Below, piece by piece: positions 35,065 through 43,504 of a DNA stretch of 55,936 nucleotides. How positions within the stretch are numbered: the first letter of the stretch is position 1; every line of letters starts with the position of its first letter. Source of the stretch: an uncultured Acidimicrobiaceae bacterium (GTDB lineage: Bacteria > Actinomycetota > Acidimicrobiia > Acidimicrobiales > RAAP-2); NCBI GenBank assembly GCA_903894295.1, contig CAITPI010000008.1:1-55936 (forward strand), written 5' to 3'. The position numbers and the translations under genes are program-made. The notes beneath the pieces are model-generated. The model worked only from the letters and a program-made list of their open reading frames with translations, did not search any database and was not told the DNA's origin.

Positions 35065-37041
35065 ATGTGTGGCATCGCCGGACTCTGGGACCCCGACGGT
35101 TCGACCAGCGGGGCCGAACTCGACCATCTGGTGGGTGCGATGGCCGATGCCCTGCACCGACGGGGACCGGACGACCGGGGGGTCTGGGTCGATCCGGAAG
35201 GACGGGTGGCCCTCGGCCATCGGCGTCTGTCCATCGTCGACCTGGCCCCGACCGGTCACCAGCCGATGCTCTCGGAGGACGAACGGTGGATTGTCGTCTT
35301 CAACGGGGAGATCTACAACTTCCCGGTCATCCGGGACCGTCTCGCCTCCGAGGGGGTGACGTTCCGGGGAACTTCGGACACCGAGGTGCTGCTGGCTGCG
35401 GTGGCCCGGTGGGGTCTCGAAGCCGCCCTTGAGGTCGCCGAGGGCATGTTCGCCCTGGCGCTGATGGACCGGAGGGAGCGCACCTTGCACCTCGTCCGGG
35501 ACCGGTTCGGCGAGAAGCCGCTGTACGTGGGTTGGGTCGGCCGTCGTCTGGCCTTTGCATCGGAGTTGAAAGCCCTGGCCACCTTGCCCGGATTCGCACC
35601 CGAGATCGACCGGCAGGCCGTTGCGCTCTATCTGCGCCGCAACTGCATCCCGGCTCCCCACACCATCTACCGGGGCATCATGAAGGTGCCACCCGGCCAC
35701 CGGCTGGCGATCCGGTCCGACCAACGGAGCGGGAGCGCCATCAAGCCCGTCTCCTACTGGTCGGCCCGGGGCGCCATCGAAGAAGCCCGGAACCGACCAC
35801 TGGACGCGGCGCCAGAGCAGTTGACCGACGAACTCGAGAAGGTGCTTTCGGCCTCGGTGGCCGACCGGATGGTGGCCGACGTGCCGGTCGGTGCCTTTCT
35901 CTCGGGCGGCATCGATTCGAGCGTCATTGTGGCCCTCATGCAGCAACAGAGCCGTTCAAGGGTGCGCACCTTCACCATCGGCTACACCGACCCGGCCTTC
36001 GACGAGTCGAAGGACGCCGAGGCCGTTGCGGCCCATCTCGGCACCGATCACACCACCATGATGGTGACCGAGGCCGACACCGAAGCGGTGCTGCCCGAGT
36101 TGGCGGGAATCTGGGACGAGCCCTTTGCCGACATCTCCCAGGTGCCGGTGCTCCTGGTCAGCCGACTGGCCCGCCAGCAGGTCACCGTGGCCCTCTCGGG
36201 CGACGCCGGGGACGAACTCTTTGCCGGCTACAACCGTCACGCCTGGCTGGACCGGCTGTGGCGTCGGGCCTCCGACGTCCCGGCGCCACTGCGGCGGTCC
36301 ACCGGCTCCCTCCTCGGGGCCATTCCTCCGGGGATGGTCGAGCGGTTGGCGGGAGCGGAAGGACTGCTTCCGGCCCGGTTCCAGGTGAGGAATCCGTCCA
36401 CCAAGGTGGCCAAGGTGGCCAAGGTGCTCGCCGCCTCCGGTCCGGCCGACGCCTATGCCTCGTTGACCACCCACTGGGAAGACGCCGAGGGCATGGTGCG
36501 GGGTCGGACCGCCGGCGAGGAGTGGGCGCCGTGGCCTGACGGCGCAGAGTGGCCGGCGTTGCCGGGCATCACCGAGGAGATGCTCTGGCTCGACCTCGTG
36601 GGCTACCTCCCGGATGACATCCTGACCAAGGTGGACCGGGCGGCGATGGCCACCTCGCTGGAGACCCGGGTGCCGTTCCTGGACCGGTCGGTCTTCGACC
36701 TGGCGTGGCGCATGCCCATGGACGTCAAACTGCGTGACGGTGTCACCAAGTGGATCCTGCGCCAGGTCCTCTACCGGCACGTGCCGCCGGCCCTCGTGGA
36801 TCGGCCCAAGATGGGTTTCGGCGTGCCCATCGGACGTTGGCTCCGTGGCTCGTTGCGCCCGTGGGCTGAGGAGATGCTGGCCACGGATCGCCTGGTGGCC
36901 CAGGGGCTGCTCGATCCGGTTCCGATCCGGGCGGCGTGGGAGCAACACCTCTCCGGCCGGAGGGATTGGGCCTACGAGTTGTGGGACATCCTCGCCCTCC
37001 AGGCCTGGATCGAAACCTGGCGGCCCGGCCTCGGCGTCTGA
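35065..37041 (+). CDS. Asparagine-synthase-type amidotransferase (glutamine-hydrolysing)
   Basis: A 658-residue enzyme, full AsnB length. MCGIAGLW gives the Cys2 nucleophile of the class-II glutaminase domain; FNGEIYN and the RFGEKPLY block follow. The synthetase half has SGGIDSSV (PP-loop, about residue 282) and SGDAGDELFAGYN. In surface loci AsnB homologues such as WbpS amidate uronic acids or other carboxylates on sugars; with the WbpA-like dehydrogenase at 18 kb this is a good alternative to plain asparagine synthesis. It starts 3 nt after the GT2 stop, with GGGAG 8 nt upstream, so it is in the same operon. Confidence 0.88.
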   Translation: MCGIAGLWDPDGSTSGAELDHLVGAMADALHRRGPDDRGVWVDPEGRVALGHRRLSIVDLAPTGHQPMLSEDERWIVVFNGEIYNFPVIRDRLASEGVTFRGTSDTEVLLAAVARWGLEAALEVAEGMFALALMDRRERTLHLVRDRFGEKPLYVGWVGRRLAFASELKALATLPGFAPEIDRQAVALYLRRNCIPAPHTIYRGIMKVPPGHRLAIRSDQRSGSAIKPVSYWSARGAIEEARNRPLDAAPEQLTDELEKVLSASVADRMVADVPVGAFLSGGIDSSVIVALMQQQSRSRVRTFTIGYTDPAFDESKDAEAVAAHLGTDHTTMMVTEADTEAVLPELAGIWDEPFADISQVPVLLVSRLARQQVTVALSGDAGDELFAGYNRHAWLDRLWRRASDVPAPLRRSTGSLLGAIPPGMVERLAGAEGLLPARFQVRNPSTKVAKVAKVLAASGPADAYASLTTHWEDAEGMVRGRTAGEEWAPWPDGAEWPALPGITEEMLWLDLVGYLPDDILTKVDRAAMATSLETRVPFLDRSVFDLAWRMPMDVKLRDGVTKWILRQVLYRHVPPALVDRPKMGFGVPIGRWLRGSLRPWAEEMLATDRLVAQGLLDPVPIRAAWEQHLSGRRDWAYELWDILALQAWIETWRPGLGV

Positions 37042-37065
37042 TCCGTCAGGTGCCAACCGGCGGGG

Positions 37066-38031
37066 TCAGTGGCGCTCGAAGTCGGTGGCCGACCACCGGC
37101 TGATGGGAAACCAGCCCAGGACCCGCTGGAGGGTTTCGAGTTGCGCGTCATCAAGCCGGTGTTGCCAGGAGTTGGACACTTCGGTGGCCACCCGGTTGGT
37201 GGAGAATCCCTCGCCGGGTGAGTCCGACTCGAGGAGAAACGCTTCCGCCTCGTCGTTCCACGGCATCCCGAGCTCGGTGTAGAGGTCCTGGAACCGCTCC
37301 AGTGGGTTCTCGCACAGTTCCTCGTGCGTTCTCACCGCCCACGTCGGATTCCGCTCCAGCGCTTCCTCGAGCACCGTGACCATCAGGCCGATCCGCCACG
37401 CCATCTGCTCGAGGAGATCCGGCCCCGGCGGGGGCACCCCCAGGCGTTTCACGTGTTGCGACTGGATGTCCAGCCGGGTTTCCAGGGTGGCGTTGCGGGC
37501 ATCCTTCAGGTGGTTCTCGATCCAGGACGCCATGACGTTGGCCGGATGCCGGAACAGGACCAAGGGAGTGAAGTCGAAGTTGGCGCTGAGCCACTCGAGG
37601 GCGAACTGGGCGTGGATCGACTTGACCACGATCTGTTGGTCCTCCCTCCAGTCTTCCCGCCGCCAGGAGAGGTCCGGGTTCCGACTCATCCACTCGGCGG
37701 CCACCATGGCCAGATCGCGCTGGCCGTCCACAATCCGGTCGTGCCGACCGACCGAAAGGATGCGCCGGGCCTGGATCTGCCGCCAGCTTTCATGGGCACC
37801 GAGGAAGATCCACTCCCACAGCCGGTGATAGGCCGGAGCGGTGTCACCAGGCCGCAGGGCCGGGTAGCGACCGAGCTTCCCTTTTCCATGGAGGGACGCC
37901 GGATAGAAGTCTTCGTTGTCGGGCTCGTTGATGCGGTGCTTTCCCGCTCCGGTCCCGAGGGCCCGCATGGTCCACGTTGTGCCGGAGCGGGGGAGTCCGG
38001 CGATCAGGATGGGCCGTGGGGGAGTGGTCAT
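37066..38031 (-). CDS. Sulfotransferase (PAPS-dependent, canonical P-loop)
   Basis: A 321-residue enzyme. LIAGLPRSGTTWTMRAL at the N-terminus is the 5'-phosphosulfate-binding loop, and VLFRHPANVMASWIENHLKD (about residues 155-175) the 3'-phosphate site with its Arg and Ser. This is the classical sulfotransferase pattern, closest in style to bacterial glycolipid sulfotransferases. The acceptor cannot be read. ATG 38031 is preceded by GAAGGA, and a TACCAT box lies at 38070-38075 on the minus strand, giving a leader of about 30 nt. It converges with the AsnB gene and is divergent from another sulfotransferase. Confidence 0.87.
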   Translation of the reverse strand: MTTPPRPILIAGLPRSGTTWTMRALGTGAGKHRINEPDNEDFYPASLHGKGKLGRYPALRPGDTAPAYHRLWEWIFLGAHESWRQIQARRILSVGRHDRIVDGQRDLAMVAAEWMSRNPDLSWRREDWREDQQIVVKSIHAQFALEWLSANFDFTPLVLFRHPANVMASWIENHLKDARNATLETRLDIQSQHVKRLGVPPPGPDLLEQMAWRIGLMVTVLEEALERNPTWAVRTHEELCENPLERFQDLYTELGMPWNDEAEAFLLESDSPGEGFSTNRVATEVSNSWQHRLDDAQLETLQRVLGWFPISRWSATDFERH

Positions 38032-38069
38032 GGATCCTTCGTAGTGGCGGTGGCCGGGGTGCGATGGGC

Positions 38070-38075
38070 ATGGTA
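38070..38075 (-). promoter_or_regulatory. -10 box (TACCAT) of the minus-strand sulfotransferase
   Basis: Read on the minus strand, TACCAT lies 38 nt before ATG 38031, leaving a leader of about 30 nt that includes GAAGGA. Confidence 0.45.
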
Positions 38076-38252
38076 TCGGGTGGTCACCCGCCGGCCGCGG
38101 AGCGGGGGCCGGTGGTGCGACACGCCTCCCGGGCCGGTATCCCGGCCGCCTGGCGAGACTCGTTCGGTGGACCGGTTGGCGGGGTCCCGGCTGCCCCCGG
38201 TGCGGCCCTTGGCATCGTTGTCCGGCGCCAAGGCGTGTGAAATACTGCACCG

Positions 38253-38297
38253 ATGCACCAGCCAGCCGGGACGGATTCCTGCCGTCCAGCCACCTGA
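38253..38297 (+). CDS. Candidate leaderless leader peptide (14 aa) before a sulfotransferase
   Basis: AATACT (38241-38246), a weaker -10 match, is followed by 6 nt and ATG 38253. The frame, beginning MHQPAGTDSC, ends at TGA 38295-38297, four nt before ATG 38302 of the sulfotransferase, which lacks a Shine-Dalgarno. It is less certain than the leaders at 11637 and 34007. Confidence 0.3.
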   Translation: MHQPAGTDSCRPAT

Positions 38298-38301
38298 CGT
38301 C

Positions 38302-39186
38302 ATGGGCCTGAAGGACTCCACCCGTCGGGCCATGGGGCTGACCATGAGCCATCTGCCGGAATCGGTGCACCGGATGGTTCCTGCCTCGGTGCGGGGCGAT
38401 CTCCGCTACCGCACCGGTTGGACCCGCCCCGGTGACCTCGGGCACAAGTTCATGGCGCCGGGCGCCCGGCCCGGTGAAACGCTGGGTCCTCCGGATTTCG
38501 TGGTGGCGGGACCGTTGGTGAATGGCACCCGCCACTGGTTCAACTTGATCGCCGATCATCCCCGGGTCGCCCCGCCCCGGGAGATCAACGAAGCGGCCCA
38601 CCTGTTCTCCGACTTTGCCACCGAGGAGTTTTCCGCCTCGGATGCAACCGCCTTCCAGCGGTGGTTCCCACGCATCACGGGACAGCAGGCGGGCTACTGG
38701 TCGCCGACCGGTCTTGTCTACCCGTGGATTGCCCCGCTGATCGTCCGTTGCGCCCCCGAGGCCAGGTGGCTGGTGATGATGAGGGATCCGGTCGAGCGAC
38801 TGGTGGCGGTCATCAACACCGAACGTATGGACTGGCAGGCCCACCCGGGTGGCGGGCTGGCCGAAGCGGTGGACGGCGGCTTCTACGCCCGTCAGTTGAC
38901 GGCACTGTTCGAGCTGGTTCCACCCGAATCGGTTCTGGCGGTGCCGTTCGAACAGTGGGCGAGCGATCCTGACCAGGTGCTCGCCCGCGCCGACGGGTTT
39001 CTCGGCCTCCCCCCTTCGCTGCGCCCGCCGCAGGGTCCCACCCGCAAACTGCCGGGTCGTCACGTGCTCGAGGAGTCGGTCAGCCAGCGGCTTCGTGACC
39101 TCTACCGGGAAGACGTGGAGGCGCTGGTCCGTCTGGTCCCCGATTTCGACCTCGGCCGGTGGCCCAACTTCGCCGATCTGGACTGA
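38302..39186 (+). CDS. Divergent sulfotransferase-like protein
   Basis: A 294-residue protein. The 3'-phosphate motif is clear: WLVMMRDPVERLVAVINTE (about residues 156-174). The 5'-phosphosulfate loop is altered: FVVAGPLVNGTRHWFNLIADHP (about 68-89) keeps the strand-Gly-x4-Gly-Thr shape but has Leu-Val-Asn before Gly-Thr where Lys/Arg-x-Gly/Ser is usual. Overall length and order match sulfotransferases that act on cell-surface glycans. It may use PAPS with an unusual loop, or be inactive. ATG 38302 follows a short leader ORF by 4 nt; an ATG at 38344 is possible. Confidence 0.7.
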   Translation: MGLKDSTRRAMGLTMSHLPESVHRMVPASVRGDLRYRTGWTRPGDLGHKFMAPGARPGETLGPPDFVVAGPLVNGTRHWFNLIADHPRVAPPREINEAAHLFSDFATEEFSASDATAFQRWFPRITGQQAGYWSPTGLVYPWIAPLIVRCAPEARWLVMMRDPVERLVAVINTERMDWQAHPGGGLAEAVDGGFYARQLTALFELVPPESVLAVPFEQWASDPDQVLARADGFLGLPPSLRPPQGPTRKLPGRHVLEESVSQRLRDLYREDVEALVRLVPDFDLGRWPNFADLD

Positions 39187-39205
39187 ATGTCTTGTTGTTT
39201 CGGGT

Positions 39206-39235
39206 CTATCGAAACCGCACGCCCGTCGGTAGGAT
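39206..39235 (+). promoter_or_regulatory. Promoter with CTATCGAA upstream element and TAGGAT -10
   Basis: CTATCGAA (39206-39213), 16 nt, TAGGAT (39230-39235). This 8-mer and spacing match the sites at 22446 (16 nt) and 44218 (17 nt). Transcription would start near 39242, about 80 nt before the small ORF at 39323. The 13-mer TCTATCGAAACCG (39205-39217) is identical to that before cysD. Confidence 0.6.
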
Positions 39236-39322
39236 GGGGGGCCGACACCCTCGGGTGGAGGCAGCAGGAACGACCAACGTCCAGACAGCGTCCGGGCGGT
39301 GAAAAGATTTCAGGGAGTTGAG

Positions 39323-39448
39323 ATGTACCGGTCACGGGTCCACCCATCGATGGTGCTTCCGTCCGGCAGGTTCTTTTCCGACAGGCGTGGCGGCGCTCGG
39401 GGATGCAGCACCAACGTAGCCATTGAGGATGAGCAGGCCGGAGGTTGA
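39323..39448 (+). CDS. Small ORF (41 aa) directly before the methyltransferase gene
   Basis: ATG 39323 is preceded by GGGAG at 39313-39317, a good Shine-Dalgarno at 5 nt. The frame, beginning MYRSRVHPSM, runs 41 codons to TGA 39446-39448. The peptide is Arg/Ser-rich with one Cys. The methyltransferase start ATG 39456 comes 7 nt later, and its own GGAGGT lies inside the last codons of this ORF, so translation of the two is probably coupled. Confidence 0.45.
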   Translation: MYRSRVHPSMVLPSGRFFSDRRGGARGCSTNVAIEDEQAGG

Positions 39449-39455
39449 ACGCGAG

Positions 39456-40421
39456 ATGGTGACCCAGGAGTTCTTGGACCGGGTGCGCTGCCCACGCTGT
39501 GGGGAGTCGATGAAAGACCTGGACTGGGAGGGCGTGGCCTGCAGCAACGACCATCGGTTCGCCCGCACGGCCGGCTACCTCGATTTCTCCCAGGAGGCGG
39601 CAGCCTCGGGCTCCACCGAGGCGACCTTTGCCAGTTTCGGCTACGAGTGGAACGCCTTCGCCGACATTCGGGAAGAAGACGAGTCCTTTGCCGAGATCTA
39701 CTTCCGCGATCTCGACCTGCCCGGTCTCGCCGGCAAGGTGGGACTGGACGCCGGATGCGGCAAAGGCCGCTACACCCGGGTTCTGTCCCGCCATCTGGGC
39801 GCTGAAGTGGCCCTCGACGGTTCGGTCGCCGCCGAAGCGGCCGCCCGGAACCTGGCCGGGTTCGAGAACACCACGGTCATCCGCTCCGATCTCCGGGCCG
39901 CCCCGTTTGAGCCGGGCAGCTTCGATTTCATCTCGTCCCTTGGCGTGCTCCACCACCTCGACGATCCCCGCAAGGGTTTCGACCGGCTGGTGGAACTGCT
40001 GGCGCCCGGCGGTCAGATCCTGATCTACCTCTACAGCCGGCCCAACCACATCGGGCTCCGCTCCTCGGCCCTGAAGATGGCCACCGCCACCCGCAAGGTC
40101 ACCGTCCGGCTGCCCCACAAGACGTTGAAGCGCCTCTCGGCCCCCATCGCGGCCGGCCTCTACGGCGCCTTCGTGGCTCCCGGCAAGTTCGGTGAGGACC
40201 ACAACTTTCCGGGCCTCGCCCACCTCCCGATGGACGCCTACCGGGGCAAGCCACTGCGCAGCCTGGTGCTTGACACCTTCGACCGGCTGAGCGCCCCGGT
40301 CGAGTACCGCTACGTCTGGGAAGACCTGCGTCCTTGGTTCGAAGAGGCCGGCCTGGTGGTTGATGCCGCCCGGGACGAAACCGGCTGGTTCGTGTTGGCC
40401 CACAAGCCGGCAGCAGGGTAG
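39456..40421 (+). CDS. Class I SAM-dependent methyltransferase with N-terminal zinc-ribbon-like segment
   Basis: A 321-residue protein. The first 40 residues hold CPRCGESM and a later Cys-Ser-Asn-Asp-His segment, a Trm112-like ribbon. The Rossmann domain has GLDAGCGKGRYTRVL (SAM motif I, about residues 94-108), then a motif IV-like FDFISSLGVLHHLDD. A C-terminal lid follows. Such ribbon-methyltransferases are common next to glycosyltransferases and may methylate a sugar or a lipid-linked glycan. ATG 39456 has GGAGGT 10 nt upstream; an in-frame ATG at 39429 would add 9 residues. Confidence 0.8.
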   Translation: MVTQEFLDRVRCPRCGESMKDLDWEGVACSNDHRFARTAGYLDFSQEAAASGSTEATFASFGYEWNAFADIREEDESFAEIYFRDLDLPGLAGKVGLDAGCGKGRYTRVLSRHLGAEVALDGSVAAEAAARNLAGFENTTVIRSDLRAAPFEPGSFDFISSLGVLHHLDDPRKGFDRLVELLAPGGQILIYLYSRPNHIGLRSSALKMATATRKVTVRLPHKTLKRLSAPIAAGLYGAFVAPGKFGEDHNFPGLAHLPMDAYRGKPLRSLVLDTFDRLSAPVEYRYVWEDLRPWFEEAGLVVDAARDETGWFVLAHKPAAG

Positions 40422-40430
40422 GAACGGCCG

Positions 40431-41291
40431 GTGGAGGAGGCCCCCGACGTTCTGGCCGTCATCCTGACCCACAACGCCCCCGAGTCCCTGGCCCGGTGTC
40501 TCGATGCGGTGGCCGCCCAGACGTGTCCACCGAGGGCCGTGCTGGTCGTGGACAACGCCAGCAATCCGGCCGTGCGCCTGGAAGACCTCCGTTCGCACTT
40601 CCCCGAGGTGTACCTCGAGCGGTCGGAGGTCAACGGGGGTCCCGCCGGTGGCTATGCCCTGGGCCTGGACCGGTTTCTCGGACTCGGGAACCGGCTGGCC
40701 TGGGTGCTTGACGACGACATGCGGCCGGATCCGACCTGCCTCGAACGCCTGTTGGTGGTGGCCGGAAAGAACCTTGACGCAGCCTTCGTCTTCCCGGTGT
40801 CCCACCAGGTCGACGGCTCGTTCGGCGCCTGGCCCTCGTGGTGCGCGTTTCTGGTCTCCCGCCGGATCGTTGACCAGGTGGGCGTCCCGATGGCGGAACT
40901 CTTCTGGTGGGCCGAAGACACCGAGTACCTCCAGGAGCGCATTCCACGGGCCGGCTATCCGATCCGGGTGGTCGGCGATGCCGTGGTCCGGCACGACTCG
41001 ATCCGCCACGGCCACGGCGTCCCGGTCTGGAAGTACTACTACGAGGCGCGCAACATGCTCTATGTGCACCTCTACGTCAAGAAAAAGGTGGGCCGCTATC
41101 CCCGCAACGTGGTCAAGCTGTTCGGCCGGTGTCTGATGAAAGAGCCGGAAGGACGGTGGGTCCGGCTCCAGGCCATGGGCCTCGGACTCGTCGATGGCGC
41201 CCGGGGGCGCCTCGGGATCCGGTTCCCGATCGAGCCGATGCGGGAACAGCCGGACGGTCCCAAAGGCCAGGGGCTGTCTGCCCGCTCCTGA
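40431..41291 (+). CDS. Glycosyltransferase family 2
   Basis: A 286-residue GT-A enzyme. LAVILTHNAPESLARCLDA and VLVVDNASN form the nucleotide site, WVLDDDMRPDPT the metal site, and ELFWWAEDTEYLQERI the acidic base region. YYYEARNMLYVHLYVKKK near the end is typical of GlfT/rhamnosyltransferase-like members and resembles the GT2 at 34060. GTG 40431 starts 9 nt after the methyltransferase stop, so the two are in one operon under the CTATCGAA promoter. Confidence 0.83.
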   Translation: MEEAPDVLAVILTHNAPESLARCLDAVAAQTCPPRAVLVVDNASNPAVRLEDLRSHFPEVYLERSEVNGGPAGGYALGLDRFLGLGNRLAWVLDDDMRPDPTCLERLLVVAGKNLDAAFVFPVSHQVDGSFGAWPSWCAFLVSRRIVDQVGVPMAELFWWAEDTEYLQERIPRAGYPIRVVGDAVVRHDSIRHGHGVPVWKYYYEARNMLYVHLYVKKKVGRYPRNVVKLFGRCLMKEPEGRWVRLQAMGLGLVDGARGRLGIRFPIEPMREQPDGPKGQGLSARS

Positions 41292-41292
41292 C

Positions 41293-41311
41293 CCGGGAGT
41301 ACCTCCCCCGG
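41293..41311 (+). terminator. Short hairpin between convergent genes
   Basis: CCGGGAG (41293-41299), loop TAC, then CTCCC at 41303-41307 and CGG at 41309-41311. It is a short imperfect stem without a U-tract, just after the GT2 stop, and a weak call. Confidence 0.3.
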
Positions 41312-41333
41312 TGGCGAAGGGTTCCCGGCGGTG

Positions 41334-42464
41334 TCAGGCCGGGCGGGCCAGGGAGGCGATGATCCCGGTTACCCGGTCCTGGTCACCCGTGGTGAGCGCA
41401 GATCCCGAGGGGAGGCAGAGACCCTGGTCGAAGATGGCTTCGGTCACGGCCCCGCCCCGCATGGGCCGGCCGGCAAAGACCGGCTGCAGGTGGAGCGGCT
41501 TCCAGGTGGGCCGGGCCTCGATGTTCTCTCGCTCCAGCGCCTGGCGGACCGCCTCCCGGTTGGCCCCGAAGCGCTCCGGGTCGATGGTGATGCACGTCAG
41601 CCAGTAGTTGGGTTCGCCGTAGTCGGCAGTTGGCATGAACGCCACCCCGGACAGTTCTCCGAGGGCGTCCCGGTAGCGCCGGTTGATGGCCCGCCGCCGT
41701 TCGATGTGGGAGTCGAGTCCACGGAGCTGGGCCCGACCCAGGGCGGCCAGCAGGTTGCTCAGCCGGTAGTTGTAGCCAACGGTCGTGTGCTCGTAGTGGG
41801 GGAACGGTTCCCGGGCCTGGGTGGCGAGGAAACGGGTCCGCTCCACCAGTTCGGGATCGTCGGAAACGAGCATTCCTCCGCCGCTGGTGGTGATGATCTT
41901 GTTCCCGTTGAACGAGAAGATGGCGGCCCGGCCCATCGAGCCGCAGGGTCGCCCCCGGTAGGTGGCCCCGAGGGCTTCGGCGGCATCTGCGACCAGCGGG
42001 ATGTCGTGGTGGGCGCAGATCTCGAGCAGCGGGTCGTAGTCAGCCGACTGGCCGTAGAGGTCGACGGTGACCACCGCCTTGGGCAGGTTTCCCCGCCGGG
42101 CCCGCTCAGCGAGCTCGTCGGCCACCAGGGCAGGATCGATGGTCCAGGTGTCTGGATGGGAGTCGATGAAGACCGGTTCGGCGCCGAGGTACTTCACGGC
42201 ATTGGCGGTGGCGACGAAGGTGAACGACGGCACGACCACCTCGTCACCGGGGCCGACCCCCAGCTGCAGCAAGGCCAGGTGCAAGGCGGCAGTGCCGCTC
42301 GAGAGGGCGGCGGCGTGGGCCACGCCGACCCGGTGGGCCAACTCCGATTCGAAGGCGTCAACGTCGGGACCGAGGGGTGCGATCCAGTTGGAATCGAAGG
42401 CGGCCAGCATCATGGCCCGTTCGTCGGGGCCGACTTCGGGGGGCGAGAGGTAGATCCGGGTCAT
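41334..42464 (-). CDS. DegT/DnrJ/EryC1/StrS-family sugar aminotransferase
   Basis: A 376-residue PLP enzyme of normal family length. SSGTAALHLAL binds the PLP phosphate, VADAAEALGA holds the Asp for the pyridine nitrogen, and SFNGNKIITTSGGGML carries the Schiff-base Lys. It would aminate a keto-sugar nucleotide, most simply the 4-keto product of the CapD/PglF-like dehydratase. ATG 42464 overlaps the stop of the WecA-like gene (ATGA). It is last in the operon GNAT - WecA-like - DegT. Confidence 0.9.
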   Translation of the reverse strand: MTRIYLSPPEVGPDERAMMLAAFDSNWIAPLGPDVDAFESELAHRVGVAHAAALSSGTAALHLALLQLGVGPGDEVVVPSFTFVATANAVKYLGAEPVFIDSHPDTWTIDPALVADELAERARRGNLPKAVVTVDLYGQSADYDPLLEICAHHDIPLVADAAEALGATYRGRPCGSMGRAAIFSFNGNKIITTSGGGMLVSDDPELVERTRFLATQAREPFPHYEHTTVGYNYRLSNLLAALGRAQLRGLDSHIERRRAINRRYRDALGELSGVAFMPTADYGEPNYWLTCITIDPERFGANREAVRQALERENIEARPTWKPLHLQPVFAGRPMRGGAVTEAIFDQGLCLPSGSALTTGDQDRVTGIIASLARPA

Positions 42465-43504
42465 GTGGTCCTTTGGGTCTCTGCATCGTCGGCCGACGGG
42501 TCCTGCCCGGACGACCCGTCATCTTCGGTGGCGGATTTCGGGTCCGGCGTGAGACCGCCGGCCCAGGCGGCCAGGACGATCAGGAGGACCACCAGAACGC
42601 CGTCGGTGATGGCCATCACGAAGACCTGGTGGAACTGGACGGCGACGTCAACGGCGACAGCAACAACCAACGCCGTGACCAGGTAGACGAGGGTGGACTG
42701 CCGGGGCGACCAGCCCCGCTGGACCAGGCGGTCGTAGGGGTGGCCCCGGTCGCCCGCCAAGGGAGACCTGCGGCCGCGCAGGCGCCGCAGGATGGCCAGG
42801 CCGAGTTCGGCCAGGGGAACCAACACCAGTCCAACGGCGGCCAGACCGCCACCGGTCACATGGTGGGGTGACCACATCCCGGCCAGCATCACGGCCAGCA
42901 CGGTGCCGAGCAGATAGGAACCGCCGTCGCCCAGGTAGATCTGGGCCGCCGGGCGGTTGAAGGCGAGGAAGCCCAACAGGGCGCCCACCAGACCGATGGC
43001 GACCTGCTGGACCCAGAGGACGTCAACGTGCACCGACGCGGCCACCACGGCGAAACCACCGGCTGCGATGGCGCAGACGCCACCCGCCAGTCCATCCTGG
43101 CCGTCCATGAGGTTGACTCCGTTGATCAACAGCACGGTGACCAGTACCACCACCCCCCGGCCCACCAGGCCATGTTCGTGCACCGGAGCCACCCAGGCCA
43201 CGCCGGCCCCGATCACAAACTCGCCGACCAGACGGAGGAGGGCGGGGAGCTGGAAGCGGTCGTCCAGTGTGCCAAGGGCGAGGGCGGCCACGACGGGCAC
43301 TATGACCAACGGCTTGCCCAGGGCCATCGAGAGGACCAGGCCGCAGAAGACGGCGGCGCCGCCGAGGTAGGGGACCGCGTCGGTCTGGGATTTGAGGTCG
43401 CCGGGATGGTCCATGATCCCGGTCCGCCGGGCGACCACCATGGCCAGTGGGGTGGCCACGATGGAGATGGCCAGGGAGATCACCCAGAGGTCGGGAAGGG
43501 TCAT
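42461..43504 (-). CDS. Undecaprenyl-phosphate sugar-1-phosphate transferase (WecA/TagO/MraY family)
   Basis: A 347-residue protein with about ten or eleven TM helices. Diagnostic motifs are TLDDRF (the catalytic Asp-Asp loop), NGVNLMDGQDGLAGG, YLGDGGSYLLG and the late GHPYDRLVQRG. It transfers a HexNAc-1-phosphate to undecaprenyl or decaprenyl phosphate and so starts glycan assembly at the membrane. The C-terminal Asp/Ser-rich tail is not conserved. ATG 43504 is used because it overlaps the GNAT stop (ATGA); longer starts lie inside that gene. Confidence 0.9.
   Translation of the reverse strand: MTLPDLWVISLAISIVATPLAMVVARRTGIMDHPGDLKSQTDAVPYLGGAAVFCGLVLSMALGKPLVIVPVVAALALGTLDDRFQLPALLRLVGEFVIGAGVAWVAPVHEHGLVGRGVVVLVTVLLINGVNLMDGQDGLAGGVCAIAAGGFAVVAASVHVDVLWVQQVAIGLVGALLGFLAFNRPAAQIYLGDGGSYLLGTVLAVMLAGMWSPHHVTGGGLAAVGLVLVPLAELGLAILRRLRGRRSPLAGDRGHPYDRLVQRGWSPRQSTLVYLVTALVVAVAVDVAVQFHQVFVMAITDGVLVVLLIVLAAWAGGLTPDPKSATEDDGSSGQDPSADDAETQRTT

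Noticed and set aside
39102-41069. A 655-codon open frame on the minus strand opposite the methyltransferase and GT2 genes, and similar long frames elsewhere (for example 33913-35946 and 2659-4107 minus)
   Set aside because: They are antisense shadows caused by high GC and codon bias; they have no family motifs and overlap genes with clear motifs on the other strand.
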